A stretch of 64,000 nucleotides of DNA, taken from Streptomyces sp. NWU339 (GTDB lineage Bacteria > Actinomycetota > Actinomycetes > Streptomycetales > Streptomycetaceae). Within the stretch, counting starts at the first letter, position 1, and each line of letters starts with the position of its first letter. Below, one piece after another: positions 23,501 to 31,556 of this stretch. The stretch spans positions 1 through 64,000 of the forward strand of contig NZ_QFRK01000018.1 of assembly GCF_003143855.1 (NCBI RefSeq). The letters are read 5' to 3'. The position numbers and the translations under genes were made by a program. Below the pieces are notes generated by a model. That model searched no databases. It saw only the letters and a program-made list of their open reading frames with translations, and was not told the DNA's origin.

Positions 23501-25363
23501 GCGGCCCAGCTCCAGTGGGCGGCCCAGCTGGTCCCCCTTCCAGAACGGGAGCCGCCCCGGCACGCCCGGGGCCGGAGAGACCAGCACACGGTCGCGCGTG
23601 ATGTCCTCGATGCGCCAGGAGGTGGTGCCGAGCGTGAAGACGTCGCCGACCCGGGACTCGTAGACCATCTCCTCGTCGAGTTCGCCGACCCGTCCGCCGC
23701 CCTTCTTGGGGTCGGCGCCCGCGAGGAACACCCCGAACAGGCCCCGGTCGGGGATCGTGCCCCCGGAGGTGACGGCGAGGCGCTGCGCCCCCGGACGGCC
23801 GGTGATCTCGCCCGTGACCCGGTCCCACACCACGCGCGGGCGCAGCTCCGCGAACGCGTCGGACGGATAACGGCCGGCGAGCATGTCCAGCACGCCCGTG
23901 AAGGCCGACTCGGGCAGTGAGGCGAAAGGGGCCGCCCGGCGCACCATGGCCAGCAGATCGTCGAACTGCCAGGTGTCCATGGCCGTCATCGCGACGATCT
24001 GCTGCGCCAGGACGTCCAGCGGGTTCGCAGGAACCCGCAGCGACTCGATGGCGCCGGTCCGCATCCGCTCGGTGACCACGGCGGCCTGGACGAGGTCGCC
24101 CCGGTACTTCGGGAACACCACGCCCGTGGAGACCGCCCCCACCTGGTGGCCCGCGCGGCCGACGCGCTGGAGCCCCGAGGCCACCGACGGCGGCGACTCG
24201 ACCTGGACCACCAGGTCGACCGCGCCCATGTCGATCCCCAGCTCCAGGCTGGAGGTGGCCACCACCGCAGGCAGACGGCCCGCCTTGAGGTCCTCTTCGA
24301 CCAGGGCCCGTTGCTCCTTGGACACCGAGCCGTGATGCGCGCGGGCGATGACGGCGGGCGCGCCCTGGGCGGCCCCGGAACCGCCCATGAGCTCGGCCGG
24401 GGAGTGGTGCTCGCCCAGCGGCTCCCCGGTGGCCCGCTCGTAGGCGATCTCGTTGAGCCGGTTGCACAGGCGTTCCGCGAGACGGCGGGAGTTCGCGAAC
24501 ACGATCGTCGAGCGGTGGGACTGGACCAGGTCGGCGATCCGCTCCTCGACGTGCGGCCAGATCGACGGGCGCTCCGCCCCCTCCGATCCGTCGGCCACCG
24601 GGGAGCCTCCCAGCTCACCCAGGTCCTCGACCGGGACCACGACGGAGAGGTCGAACTCCTTGCCGGCCTCGGGCTGGACGATCTCCACCTTGCCGCGCGG
24701 GGACAGGAAACGGGCGATCTCGTCGACCGGGCGGACCGTCGCCGACAGGCCGATGCGGCGGGCCGGCCTGGGCAGCAGTTCGTCCAGCCGCTCCAGGGAG
24801 AGCCCGAGGTGCGCCCCGCGTTTGGTTCCGGCGACCGCGTGCACCTCGTCCAGGATCACCGTCTCCACGCCCGTCAGCGCGTCCCGCGCGGCCGACGTCA
24901 GCATCAGGAACAGGGACTCCGGAGTGGTGATGAGGATGTCCGGCGGGCGGGTGGACAGGGCCCGGCGCTCGGCGGGCGGGGTGTCGCCGGAGCGGATCCC
25001 GACCTTGATTTCGGGCTCGGGCAGCCCCAGGCGCACGGCCTCCTGGCGGATGCCGGTCAGCGGGCTGCGGAGATTGCGCTCGACGTCGACGGCCAGGGCC
25101 TTCAGCGGGGAGACGTACAGGACGCGGCAGCGCTTCCGGTGGTCCGCGGGCGGGGGTGTGGCGGCCAGCTGGTCCAGGGCCGCGAGGAACGCGGCCAGCG
25201 TCTTGCCGGAGCCGGTGGGGGCGACGACCAGCACGTCCGACCCCTCGTGGATGGCCCGCCAGGCGCCCGCCTGGGCCGCGGTGGGCGCGGAGAACGCCCC
25301 CGTGAACCAGCCGCGGGTCGCGGCGGAGAAGCCGTCCAGGGCTCGGTGCGGAGTGCTGACCAT
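20528..25363 (-). CDS. lhr: Lhr-type ATP-dependent DNA helicase
   Basis: A 1611-aa superfamily 2 helicase of the large Lhr class, a DNA-damage-inducible 3'-5' helicase in mycobacteria. The N-terminal RecA folds hold Walker A PTGSGKTLAAF (~residues 51-61), the DEVH box ILDEVHAVAGTKRG, SATVRP (motif III), and motif VI QRVGRAGHQ. The winged-helix and Lhr-specific core and the C-terminal domain fill the remainder. The start MVSTPHRALDG was chosen; an in-frame extension to 25666 runs through the structured intergenic element and is unlikely. The gene is read toward nei, which is the next gene downstream. Confidence 0.95.
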   Translation of the reverse strand: MVSTPHRALDGFSAATRGWFTGAFSAPTAAQAGAWRAIHEGSDVLVVAPTGSGKTLAAFLAALDQLAATPPPADHRKRCRVLYVSPLKALAVDVERNLRSPLTGIRQEAVRLGLPEPEIKVGIRSGDTPPAERRALSTRPPDILITTPESLFLMLTSAARDALTGVETVILDEVHAVAGTKRGAHLGLSLERLDELLPRPARRIGLSATVRPVDEIARFLSPRGKVEIVQPEAGKEFDLSVVVPVEDLGELGGSPVADGSEGAERPSIWPHVEERIADLVQSHRSTIVFANSRRLAERLCNRLNEIAYERATGEPLGEHHSPAELMGGSGAAQGAPAVIARAHHGSVSKEQRALVEEDLKAGRLPAVVATSSLELGIDMGAVDLVVQVESPPSVASGLQRVGRAGHQVGAVSTGVVFPKYRGDLVQAAVVTERMRTGAIESLRVPANPLDVLAQQIVAMTAMDTWQFDDLLAMVRRAAPFASLPESAFTGVLDMLAGRYPSDAFAELRPRVVWDRVTGEITGRPGAQRLAVTSGGTIPDRGLFGVFLAGADPKKGGGRVGELDEEMVYESRVGDVFTLGTTSWRIEDITRDRVLVSPAPGVPGRLPFWKGDQLGRPLELGRAVGAFLREVGSLSPQEARLRLLAAGLDAWAADNVLSYLDEQRQACGHVPDDRTIVVERFRDELGDWRVVVHSPFGAQVHAPWALALGARLSERYGMDAQVMHADDGIVLRLPDAGLMGLDLLDQEPVRTGTEYDADQAPLGAADVVFDRGEVDQLVTDQVGGSALFASRFRECAARALLLPRRNPGKRTPLWQQRQRASQLLQVAGEFGSFPIVLEAVRECLQDVFDVPGLVELMGDLESRKVRLVEVTTPEPSPFARSLLFGYVAQFLYEGDSPLAERRAAALSLDSRLLAELLGQAELRELLDAEVLAELERELQWLTEDRRVKDVEGVADLLRVLGPLTGAELAERGAEPGWAEELASARRAIRVRVAGTERWAAVEDAGRLRDALGTALPVGVPEAFTEPVKDPLGDLLARYARTHGPFTSATAAARFGLGVAVTEGALQRLSAAGRVVQGEFHPAGIGQEWCDATVLRRLRRRSLAALRHELEPVPPGALAQFLPQWQHIGRGHTLRGVDGLVRAVEQLQGASVPASALEKLVLPSRVAHYSPAMLDELTAAGEVVWAGAGSLPGKDGWVSLHLADAAPLLLPPAQPLETTALHQSVLDALVGGYGLFFRQIADQVRATTHPEATEPQLADALWDLVWSGRLTNDTLAPMRSLLGSGRTAGSTAHRAKRPVPRGRYGSLTAAARGISRTGPPTVAGRWSLLPDREADPTVRAHALARTLLDRHGVVTRGAVSAEGVEGGFSAVYRVLSAFEETGQARRGYVVEGLGAAQFAMDGAVDRLRSAANARERGEALPGPGPDGPDGSGPGLLDGDPAPFALHGFPPPTDGSRDLAPGPRQYGGRPSYDPFAGRRTGPDLVLRAVVLAAADPANAYGAALSWPEPPTGAGHKPGRKAGSLVVLVDGELTLYVERGGKTVLAWPADPDGEPADDPRLPAAAEALAAAARAGSLGTVTVERLNGVSALTSPLGALLEAAGFVATPRGLRLRP

Positions 25364-25509
25364 GCGTCCATCCTGCACCCGGGCACTGACAACGGGCCTG
25401 AGCAGGCCGGACGTGGGCGTCCGGTCTGCTCGGCCTCGGTGCGCAGGGGCCGGGCGGGCCCCTGCGGGTCCGGCCAGGGGTCGGGTGACAATGGCCGTGT
25501 GACTCCGCT

Positions 25510-25632
25510 CCCCCTCCCGAAGGAAGGGGGCTTCCAACCCGAGGGTTGCGGTCCAGCCCGAACCGATCCCTTGCGGGACACCAGAAACGTACACCAGGGA
25601 TTCGGTTCCCCCACCGGCTGAAGCCGGTGGTT
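25510..25632. mobile_element. Probable IS200/IS605 (tnpB) right-end remnant, strongly structured
   Basis: The lhr/araC intergenic region carries four nested foldable elements in ~120 bp. These are GGAAGGGGGCTTCC (25523-25535), CAACCC-GA-GGGTTG (25535-25548), a long-range stem AACCGATCCCT/AGGGATTCGGTT (about 25560-25570 with 25597-25608), and CCACCGGC-TGAA-GCCGGTGG (25611-25630). A plus-strand open frame through it ends NVHQGFGSPTG with its stop inside the last hairpin. That arrangement resembles the C-terminus and right end/omega-RNA of IS605-type tnpB genes. The rest of tnpB is absent. The alternative is a cis-regulatory RNA leader of the AraC gene, whose ATG is only ~20 nt downstream. Confidence 0.42.
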
Positions 25633-25649
25633 CCCTCGAAAGAGGCCCG

Positions 25650-26618
25650 ATGGCGGAAACAGGCAAGGAACGGGCGCGGCACTGGCAGTACGCCGACCTG
25701 CCCGGCGTCGATCTGCTCCGGGCCCGCTACATACACAAGACGTTCGTACGGCACACCCACGAGAACTTCGTGATCGCCGCCATCGCCGACGGCGTGGAGG
25801 TCTTCCACCACGGCGGCGGCGACCAGTACGCGGGGGCCGGGGCACTGGCGCTGGTGAACCCGGACACCCCGCACACCGGGCGGGCCGGGGTGCCGGAGGG
25901 CTGGCGGTACGGCGCGGTGTATCCCTCGCCCGAGGTGGTCGCGGCGATCGCCGCGGAGACCACCGCACTGCGCGGCACCCCGGGCTTCGTGCGGCCGGTG
26001 CTCGACGATCCGTACGCCGTCCGCCTGGTGCACCGGGTACTGCGGGCCACCGACGAGGGCAACGCGCTCGCCGCCGACACACTGCTGCGGGTGGCCGTGA
26101 CCCGGCTGCTGAGGCTGAACGGCGGGTCGCTGCCCCGGAGCGAGGTGCGCACGGCCGGCGCCCGCACCGCCGCACGCGCGCGTGCCCTGCTGGAAGAGCG
26201 GATGGCCGCCCCGCCGACGCTGGAGCAGCTGGCTGACGAACTGGGCACCAGCCCGTTCGCGCTGCTGCGGGCCTTCCGGGACACCTACGGAATGCCGCCG
26301 CACGCCTGGCTCACCGACGCACGGGTACGGCGGGCGCGTCGGCTGCTGGACGCCGGGACCGTGCCGTCGGAGGCCGCCGTCGTGGTCGGATTCACCGACC
26401 AGCCGCACCTGAACCGGCACTTCGGCCGGATCGTGGGAGTGCCGCCCGGCGCCTACCAGCGCGAGCGCAAGAACGTACAAGACATCCGAAGAGCGCTCCA
26501 CGTACCGTCCGGGGTGTGGCAACAGAACAGACAACACTCGCGGACGTCCGGGACGGGGACGCCCGGGGAGAAAAACCGGACGGCGCCGTCGTCCGGGACG
26601 CCCTGGGCGTCGGGATAG
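25650..26618 (+). CDS. AraC-family transcriptional regulator
   Basis: A 322-aa regulator with an N-terminal cupin-like AraC_binding domain (VRHTHENFVIAAIADGVE, residues ~25-130) and a C-terminal double HTH (HTH_18, residues ~190-275). Signature LADELGTSPFALLRAFRDTYG is followed by ARRLLDAG..SEAAVVVGFTDQPHLNRHF. The ligand is unknown. The true domain ends near residue 276. The last ~46 residues run 103 bp into azlC in another frame and look unstructured. With azlCD directly downstream on the same strand, it is probably the regulator of that branched-chain amino acid exporter. The leader contains the structured element at 25510-25632. Confidence 0.9.
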   Translation: MAETGKERARHWQYADLPGVDLLRARYIHKTFVRHTHENFVIAAIADGVEVFHHGGGDQYAGAGALALVNPDTPHTGRAGVPEGWRYGAVYPSPEVVAAIAAETTALRGTPGFVRPVLDDPYAVRLVHRVLRATDEGNALAADTLLRVAVTRLLRLNGGSLPRSEVRTAGARTAARARALLEERMAAPPTLEQLADELGTSPFALLRAFRDTYGMPPHAWLTDARVRRARRLLDAGTVPSEAAVVVGFTDQPHLNRHFGRIVGVPPGAYQRERKNVQDIRRALHVPSGVWQQNRQHSRTSGTGTPGEKNRTAPSSGTPWASG

Positions 26619-27271
26619 CCGTCGGACTCTCCGGATTCGCCTTCGGGGTGACCTCGGCCGGCAGCGGGCTCACGCTGCTCCAGACGTGCGCGCTCAGCCT
26701 TCTCGTGTTCACCGGGGCGTCCCAGTTCGCGCTGGTGGGGGCGCTCGCCGCCGGCGGGAGCCCGTTCACGGCCGCCGCCGGGGCGTTCTTCCTGGGGGTG
26801 CGCAACGCCTTCTACGGGCTGCGCCTGTCCCAGTTGCTGGCCCTCCCGCGCGCGGTGCGGCCGTTCGCGGCCCAGTGGGTCATCGACGAGACGGCCGCGG
26901 TCTCCCTCGCCCAGCCCACCCGGCGCAGCGCGCGGATCGGTTTCCTGGTGACCGGGCTCAGCCTGTACGTCCTGTGGAACCTCACCACGCTGCTCGGCGC
27001 GCTGGGCGCCGAGGCCATCGGGGACACCGGCGCGTGGGGCCTGGACGCGGCCGGCCCCGCGGTCTTCCTGGCCCTGCTCGCGCCGATGCTGCGGACCGGC
27101 ACCGAACGGATGGTCGCCGGGCTCGCCGTCCTGCTGGGACTCGGCCTGCTGCCGGTCCTGCCCGCCGGTGTACCGGTCCTGGTGGCCGCGCTCGCGGCAC
27201 CGGCGGTCCTGTGGGCACAGGGCCGCCGCAGGGGAACACCGCGCGGTGACGCACCGGGGGAGGACCGTTGA
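26516..27271 (+). CDS. azlC: AzlC-family branched-chain amino acid exporter, large subunit
   Basis: A 251-aa membrane protein with about eight hydrophobic helices. The family stretches GVTSAGSGLTLLQTCALSLLV, FTGASQFALVGALAAGG and FFLGVRNAFYGLRL are all present. With AzlD it forms an exporter for branched-chain amino acids or analogues such as 4-azaleucine in Bacillus. The GTG start lies inside the 3' end of the AraC gene, and the membrane domain itself begins near residue 28. An in-frame later start is possible. Its stop overlaps the azlD start. Confidence 0.88.
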   Translation: MATEQTTLADVRDGDARGEKPDGAVVRDALGVGIAVGLSGFAFGVTSAGSGLTLLQTCALSLLVFTGASQFALVGALAAGGSPFTAAAGAFFLGVRNAFYGLRLSQLLALPRAVRPFAAQWVIDETAAVSLAQPTRRSARIGFLVTGLSLYVLWNLTTLLGALGAEAIGDTGAWGLDAAGPAVFLALLAPMLRTGTERMVAGLAVLLGLGLLPVLPAGVPVLVAALAAPAVLWAQGRRRGTPRGDAPGEDR

Positions 27272-27576
27272 ACATCTGGATCGCGATCGGCGTGACCGTC
27301 CTCGGGTGCTACGCCGTCAAGCTGGCCGGGCTGCTGGTCCCCGCCGGTGCCCTCGAGCGGCCGCTGGTCAGGCGTCTGGCCGCGCTGCTGCCCGTCGCCC
27401 TGCTCGCCGCACTCACGGCCCAGCAGACCTTCGCCGACGGGCAGACGCTGGTGCTGGACGCGCGGGCGGTGGGGCTCGCCGCCGCCGCCGTGGCGCTGAT
27501 GCTGCGCGCCCCGTTCCTGGTCGTCGTCGGGGCGGCCGTGGTGGTGACGGCGGGGGTCCGGGCCCTGGGCGGCTGA
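27268..27576 (+). CDS. azlD: AzlD-family branched-chain amino acid exporter, small subunit
   Basis: A 102-aa, very hydrophobic protein with three to four helices, typical of AzlD partners. The TTG start overlaps the azlC stop (TTGA) and GGGGGAGG lies just upstream, so expression is coupled. The gene ends 13 bp before the 3' end of the convergent prenyltransferase-like gene. Confidence 0.88.
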   Translation: MNIWIAIGVTVLGCYAVKLAGLLVPAGALERPLVRRLAALLPVALLAALTAQQTFADGQTLVLDARAVGLAAAAVALMLRAPFLVVVGAAVVVTAGVRALGG

Positions 27577-27589
27577 GACCGGTGCCGGG

Positions 27590-28534
27590 TCAGCCGACCG
27601 GGCGGCCGTACGCCCTGAGCGTGCGCAGCGCGTCGATGGTCACCATGGAGCGTGCCTCCAGGGCCGGAGCCGGCGCCCACTCGCGCCAGCGCACCGGCCA
27701 GCCGCCGTCGTCCTCCTGCTCGGCCGCGAGGTGGTCCAGCGAGCGTGACATCTCCTCGTCGGTGAACCACCCGCGCGCGAGGGAGCGCGGTGTCTGTGCG
27801 TAGTCGTGCGGGAAATGGTGCTCACCCGGGGCGTAGCCGGGCGCGACCGGGTAGGCGTCGAGGTCGTCCGGGTCGAGCGCCGCCAGCCGCTGTCCGCGCA
27901 CCAGGCGGCCCAGCCGGTCGGCGGCCGCCTTCGCGCGTGGGCGGTCGGGGACGGAGTCCAGGAAGGCGAGCGCTGCCCGGATCTCGTACGGATGGCTCCG
28001 CTCCAGTGATTCGACGGCCTGCCAGCAGAAGTCCGTGGCCCGGAACAGCCACGCGTGCCACACGTCGTTGCGGTGCAGCAGCCCCACCACCGGCCCGGTG
28101 GCCAGAAGTTCGCCGGGCGGGTCGTCCACGACCGGTACGAAGGGGGCCGACGGGTAGCCGCGCAGGCTGGGGTGGACCGCCGGCAGCGCGCCGTCCGGAG
28201 TGGACACGGACGTCAGGTAGTGGCACGCGCGCTCCACGCGCGTGCCGCCACAGCGCCCCACGGAGTCCAGGACACGCAGGGCGTGGGCGGTGTGCAGCGG
28301 CTGGCTGACGGGGCCCCGCAGGTCGGGCTCCAGCGCGTGACCGTATCCGCCGTCCTCGTTGCGGTAGGCGTCCAGCGCCCGCTCCACCGGGTCGGCACCG
28401 CCCTTCCGGAACTCGTGGGCGAACAGACGCTGCTCGAGCACCCGCGCGGTCAGCCAGACGAAACGCTCCGCGCGGGCGAGCGGGCTGTCGGCCGGGGGTT
28501 TCGGGGGCAGGGGGACCGATCCGGTTGGTGACAT
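27590..28534 (-). CDS. Prenyltransferase/squalene-oxidase-repeat (alpha/alpha toroid) protein of unknown role
   Basis: A 314-aa soluble protein with repeats of the terpenoid-cyclase/prenyltransferase toroid type (NEDGGYGHALEPDLRG; STPDGALPAV; EDDGGWPVRWREW). The DxDD or metal-binding motifs of true cyclases are not visible, so a catalytic role is unproved. Streptomyces annotate such genes as hypothetical. The start ATG (MSPTGSVPLPP) has no obvious Shine-Dalgarno and could be leaderless; an upstream in-frame TTG at 28555 also exists. It is divergent from the DUF3046 gene. Confidence 0.78.
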   Translation of the reverse strand: MSPTGSVPLPPKPPADSPLARAERFVWLTARVLEQRLFAHEFRKGGADPVERALDAYRNEDGGYGHALEPDLRGPVSQPLHTAHALRVLDSVGRCGGTRVERACHYLTSVSTPDGALPAVHPSLRGYPSAPFVPVVDDPPGELLATGPVVGLLHRNDVWHAWLFRATDFCWQAVESLERSHPYEIRAALAFLDSVPDRPRAKAAADRLGRLVRGQRLAALDPDDLDAYPVAPGYAPGEHHFPHDYAQTPRSLARGWFTDEEMSRSLDHLAAEQEDDGGWPVRWREWAPAPALEARSMVTIDALRTLRAYGRPVG

Positions 28535-28614
28535 GGGACAGACGTTAGGGCGCAAAGCGGTGTCGGCAGGCGGTCCGGGCTCGGGCCCACACTCTCGGGC
28601 GGGATACTGAGGGC

Positions 28615-28809
28615 ATGCGGTTGACGGTCTTCTGGGAACGGATGGCGGAGTACTTCGGTACGGGCTACGCCGACACCTTCGCGCGCGATCACGTCATGTC
28701 GGAACTCGGCGGGCGCACCGTGCACGAGGCACTGAGGGCCGGCTGGGACGCCAAGGACGTCTGGCAGGTGGTCTGCGCGGTGATGGACGTGCCGCGGGAA
28801 AAGCGCTGA
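28615..28809 (+). CDS. DUF3046 small protein
   Basis: A 64-aa protein (MRLTVFWERMAEYFG...VMDVPREKR) that matches the actinobacterial DUF3046 family, regularly found a few genes upstream of recA. Function is unknown. The product is small, acidic-to-neutral and lacks a membrane segment. A conserved W-D-x-K-D-V-W motif is visible. Confidence 0.85.
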   Translation: MRLTVFWERMAEYFGTGYADTFARDHVMSELGGRTVHEALRAGWDAKDVWQVVCAVMDVPREKR

Positions 28810-28868
28810 TCGTCACAGAGACGGCCACGGGGCGGACGGCTGCCGGTGGCGTGCGCGAAACTTGCTCC

Positions 28869-30188
28869 GTGGCACCCACAGACGAGACCGGGCAGGCGGC
28901 CCGGCACCCCTCGGCGCCCGGCGCGCCTCCGCCCCCCGGCCCACCGGCGGGTTCCGCCGCCCCGCCCGGCACCCGCATGCCGCGCTGGCTGCCGCGCGCC
29001 ATGGTGCTCGCGCTCGCGCTGATCGCCCTGTTCCAGCTGGGCAGCTGGGCCTTCCACGAACTCACCGGGTTGCTGATCAACATCCTCATCGCGTTCTTCC
29101 TGGCGCTCGCCGTCGAGCCCGCGGTGAGCTGGATGGCCGCGCGGGGGGTGCGCCGGGGGCTGGGCACCTTCCTGGTCTTCCTGGCAGTGCTGATCGCGGC
29201 GGCGGGCTTCGTCACGCTGCTCGGGTCCATGCTCGCGGGACAGATCATCAAGATCGTCGAGGATTTCCCGGAGTACCTCGACTCCGTCATCAACTGGGTC
29301 AACACCCACTTCCACACCGAACTGCGGCGGGTGGACATCCAGGAGGGCCTGCTCCGCTCCGACTGGCTGCGCAACTACGTGCAGAACAGCGCCACCGGTG
29401 TCCTGGACGTTTCCGCGCAGGTCCTCGGGGGCCTCTTCCAACTGCTGACCATAGGGCTGTTCTCGTTCTACTTCGCCGCCGACGGTCCGCGGCTGCGACG
29501 AGCCGTCTGTTCCGTACTGCCGCCCGTGCGCCAGGCCGAGGTGCTGCGCGCGTGGGAGATCGCCGTGAACAAGACCGGCGGCTACTTGTACTCGCGCGGG
29601 CTGATGGCGCTGGTCTCCGGCATGGCCCACTACGTACTGCTGGAGATACTCGAGGTGCCCTACGCGCCGGTGCTCGCCGTGTGGGTGGGCCTGGTGTCGC
29701 AGTTCATCCCCACCATCGGTACGTATCTGGCGGGCGCTCTGCCCATGCTGATCGCCTTCACGGTCGACCCCTGGTACGCGCTGTGGGTGCTGATCTTCGT
29801 GGTGATCTACCAGCAGTTCGAGAACTACGTGCTGCAGCCCAAGCTGACCGCGAGGACCGTCGACATCCATCCGGCGGTCGCCTTCGGCTCGGTCGTCATG
29901 GGCACGGCCCTGCTCGGTGCCGTCGGCGCGCTGATAGCCATCCCCGCGGTCGCCACCCTCCAGGCGTTCCTGGGCGCGTACGTGAAGCGCTACGACGTGA
30001 CGGACGACCCCCGCGTGCACGGCCACCACCGTCCCGGTGAGCGCGTCCCCGGAGAGCGGAGTCCCGGAGAGCGGGAGAGCCTCGTCGCCCGCGCCCGGCG
30101 CCTCTGGAGCCGCCGGCGGGGCGCGACACCACTTCGGAGTGGGGATGCCGGGGACACCAGGGAGGCCGGGGACGCCGGGGGCTCCTGA
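28869..30188 (+). CDS. AI-2E family transporter (PF01594)
   Basis: A 439-aa membrane protein with about eight helices. The Pro-rich N-terminus (residues ~10-40) precedes the first pair of helices. The conserved C-terminal core is VWVGLVSQFIPTIGTYLAG...QQFENYVLQPKLTARTVDIHP. The family includes the AI-2 exporter TqsA and Na+/H+ antiporter-like members; the substrate cannot be told. The C-terminal ~60 residues are Arg/Gly/Glu-rich and cytosolic. The GTG at 28869 (MAPTDETG) was preferred to an in-frame GTG at 28851. It lies upstream of recA with its own 3' gap of ~250 bp. Confidence 0.9.
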   Translation: MAPTDETGQAARHPSAPGAPPPPGPPAGSAAPPGTRMPRWLPRAMVLALALIALFQLGSWAFHELTGLLINILIAFFLALAVEPAVSWMAARGVRRGLGTFLVFLAVLIAAAGFVTLLGSMLAGQIIKIVEDFPEYLDSVINWVNTHFHTELRRVDIQEGLLRSDWLRNYVQNSATGVLDVSAQVLGGLFQLLTIGLFSFYFAADGPRLRRAVCSVLPPVRQAEVLRAWEIAVNKTGGYLYSRGLMALVSGMAHYVLLEILEVPYAPVLAVWVGLVSQFIPTIGTYLAGALPMLIAFTVDPWYALWVLIFVVIYQQFENYVLQPKLTARTVDIHPAVAFGSVVMGTALLGAVGALIAIPAVATLQAFLGAYVKRYDVTDDPRVHGHHRPGERVPGERSPGERESLVARARRLWSRRRGATPLRSGDAGDTREAGDAGGS

Positions 30189-30246
30189 GCGGCGGCGGGG
30201 CCGTTGCCGGAGGGTGAACGCCTTGTGAGGGTGCCGCGTGGTGCGC

Positions 30247-30273
30247 TTGACACGAAAATCGAACATCTATTCT
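30247..30273 (+). promoter_or_regulatory. recA promoter with SOS (LexA) box
   Basis: TTGACA (30247-30252) and a TATTCT-like -10 (30268-30273) flank GAACATCTATTC (30261-30272). This fits the actinobacterial SOS box GAAC-N4-GTTC with one mismatch. The site overlaps the spacer and -10, so LexA binding would block the promoter. The recA ATG is ~165 nt downstream. Promoter spacing is 15 bp, so the exact -10 is uncertain. Confidence 0.72.
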
Positions 30274-30437
30274 CATGGGTGTGCCGGTGAGGCCCGATCA
30301 TGGGTGCTATGGCCCGGTTCGTGAGGGAAAGGGCCCCAGTTGTCCACAGGGCGGAGGTGCGCCGGGGCGCGTTGTCAGTGGCAGGCGCTAGCGTCGTCGA
30401 CGTGAAGCGATCGAACCAAGCAAATCGGGTGGAACCC

Positions 30438-31553
30438 ATGGCAGGAACCGACCGCGAGAAGGCGCTCGACGCCGCGCTCGCACAAATTGAACGGCAATTC
30501 GGCAAGGGCGCGGTCATGCGCATGGGCGATCGGACGAACGAGCCCATCGAGGTCATCCCCACCGGGTCGACCGCTCTCGACGTGGCCCTCGGCGTCGGCG
30601 GTCTGCCCCGCGGCCGTGTGGTGGAGATCTACGGTCCGGAGTCCTCCGGCAAGACGACCCTGACCCTGCACGCGGTGGCCAACGCGCAGAAGGCCGGCGG
30701 CCAGGTCGCCTTCGTGGACGCGGAGCACGCCCTCGACCCCGAGTACGCGAAGAAGCTCGGCGTCGACATCGACAACCTGATCCTGTCCCAGCCGGACAAC
30801 GGCGAGCAGGCACTGGAGATCGTGGACATGCTGGTCCGCTCCGGTGCCCTCGACCTCATCGTGATCGACTCCGTCGCGGCGCTGGTGCCGCGCGCGGAGA
30901 TCGAGGGCGAGATGGGCGACTCCCACGTGGGTCTGCAGGCCCGGCTGATGAGCCAGGCGCTGCGGAAGATCACCAGTGCGCTCAACCAGTCGAAGACCAC
31001 GGCGATCTTCATCAACCAGCTCCGCGAGAAGATCGGCGTGATGTTCGGCTCCCCGGAGACCACGACCGGTGGCCGGGCGCTGAAGTTCTACGCCTCGGTG
31101 CGCATCGACATCCGCCGCATCGAGACCCTCAAGGACGGCACCGAAGCGGTCGGCAACCGCACCCGCTGCAAGGTCGTCAAGAACAAGGTGGCGCCGCCCT
31201 TCAAGCAGGCCGAGTTCGACATCCTCTACGGCCAGGGCATCAGCCGTGAGGGCGGCCTGATCGACATGGGCGTGGAGCACGGCTTCGTCCGCAAGGCCGG
31301 TGCCTGGTACACCTACGAGGGCGACCAGCTCGGCCAGGGCAAGGAGAACGCCCGCAACTTCCTCAAGGACAACCCCGACCTCGCCAACGAGATCGAGAAG
31401 AAGATCCTGGAGAAGCTCGGCGTCGGCGTGCGGCCCGAGGAGTCGGCCGCCGGGCAGGGCACGGATGCCGCCGGCCTCACCGCTCCGGCCGAGGCGATCG
31501 CGGCCCCGGCGGCCAAGACCACCAAGTCCAAGGCCGCCGCGGCCAAGAGCTGA
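30438..31553 (+). CDS. recA: Recombinase RecA
   Basis: The 371-aa strand-exchange protein and LexA co-protease. Walker A GPESSGKTT is at residues ~66-74, followed by the L1/L2 DNA-binding loops around EIEGEMGDSHVG and FGSPETTTGG and the KNKVAPPFKQAEFDI core. The C-terminal ~45 residues are an Ala/Lys-rich tail typical of Streptomyces RecA. There is no intein. The ATG (MAGTDREKALD) was chosen over in-frame starts back to 30300, which lie within the leader. recX starts 3 bp after the stop, so the two form an operon under SOS control. Confidence 0.98.
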   Translation: MAGTDREKALDAALAQIERQFGKGAVMRMGDRTNEPIEVIPTGSTALDVALGVGGLPRGRVVEIYGPESSGKTTLTLHAVANAQKAGGQVAFVDAEHALDPEYAKKLGVDIDNLILSQPDNGEQALEIVDMLVRSGALDLIVIDSVAALVPRAEIEGEMGDSHVGLQARLMSQALRKITSALNQSKTTAIFINQLREKIGVMFGSPETTTGGRALKFYASVRIDIRRIETLKDGTEAVGNRTRCKVVKNKVAPPFKQAEFDILYGQGISREGGLIDMGVEHGFVRKAGAWYTYEGDQLGQGKENARNFLKDNPDLANEIEKKILEKLGVGVRPEESAAGQGTDAAGLTAPAEAIAAPAAKTTKSKAAAAKS

Positions 31554-31556
31554 CCC

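Noticed and set aside
25363..25666. Extension of lhr upstream to 25666
   Set aside because: The added residues come from the structured intergenic element and are not helicase-like. MVSTPHRALDG is the conserved-looking start.
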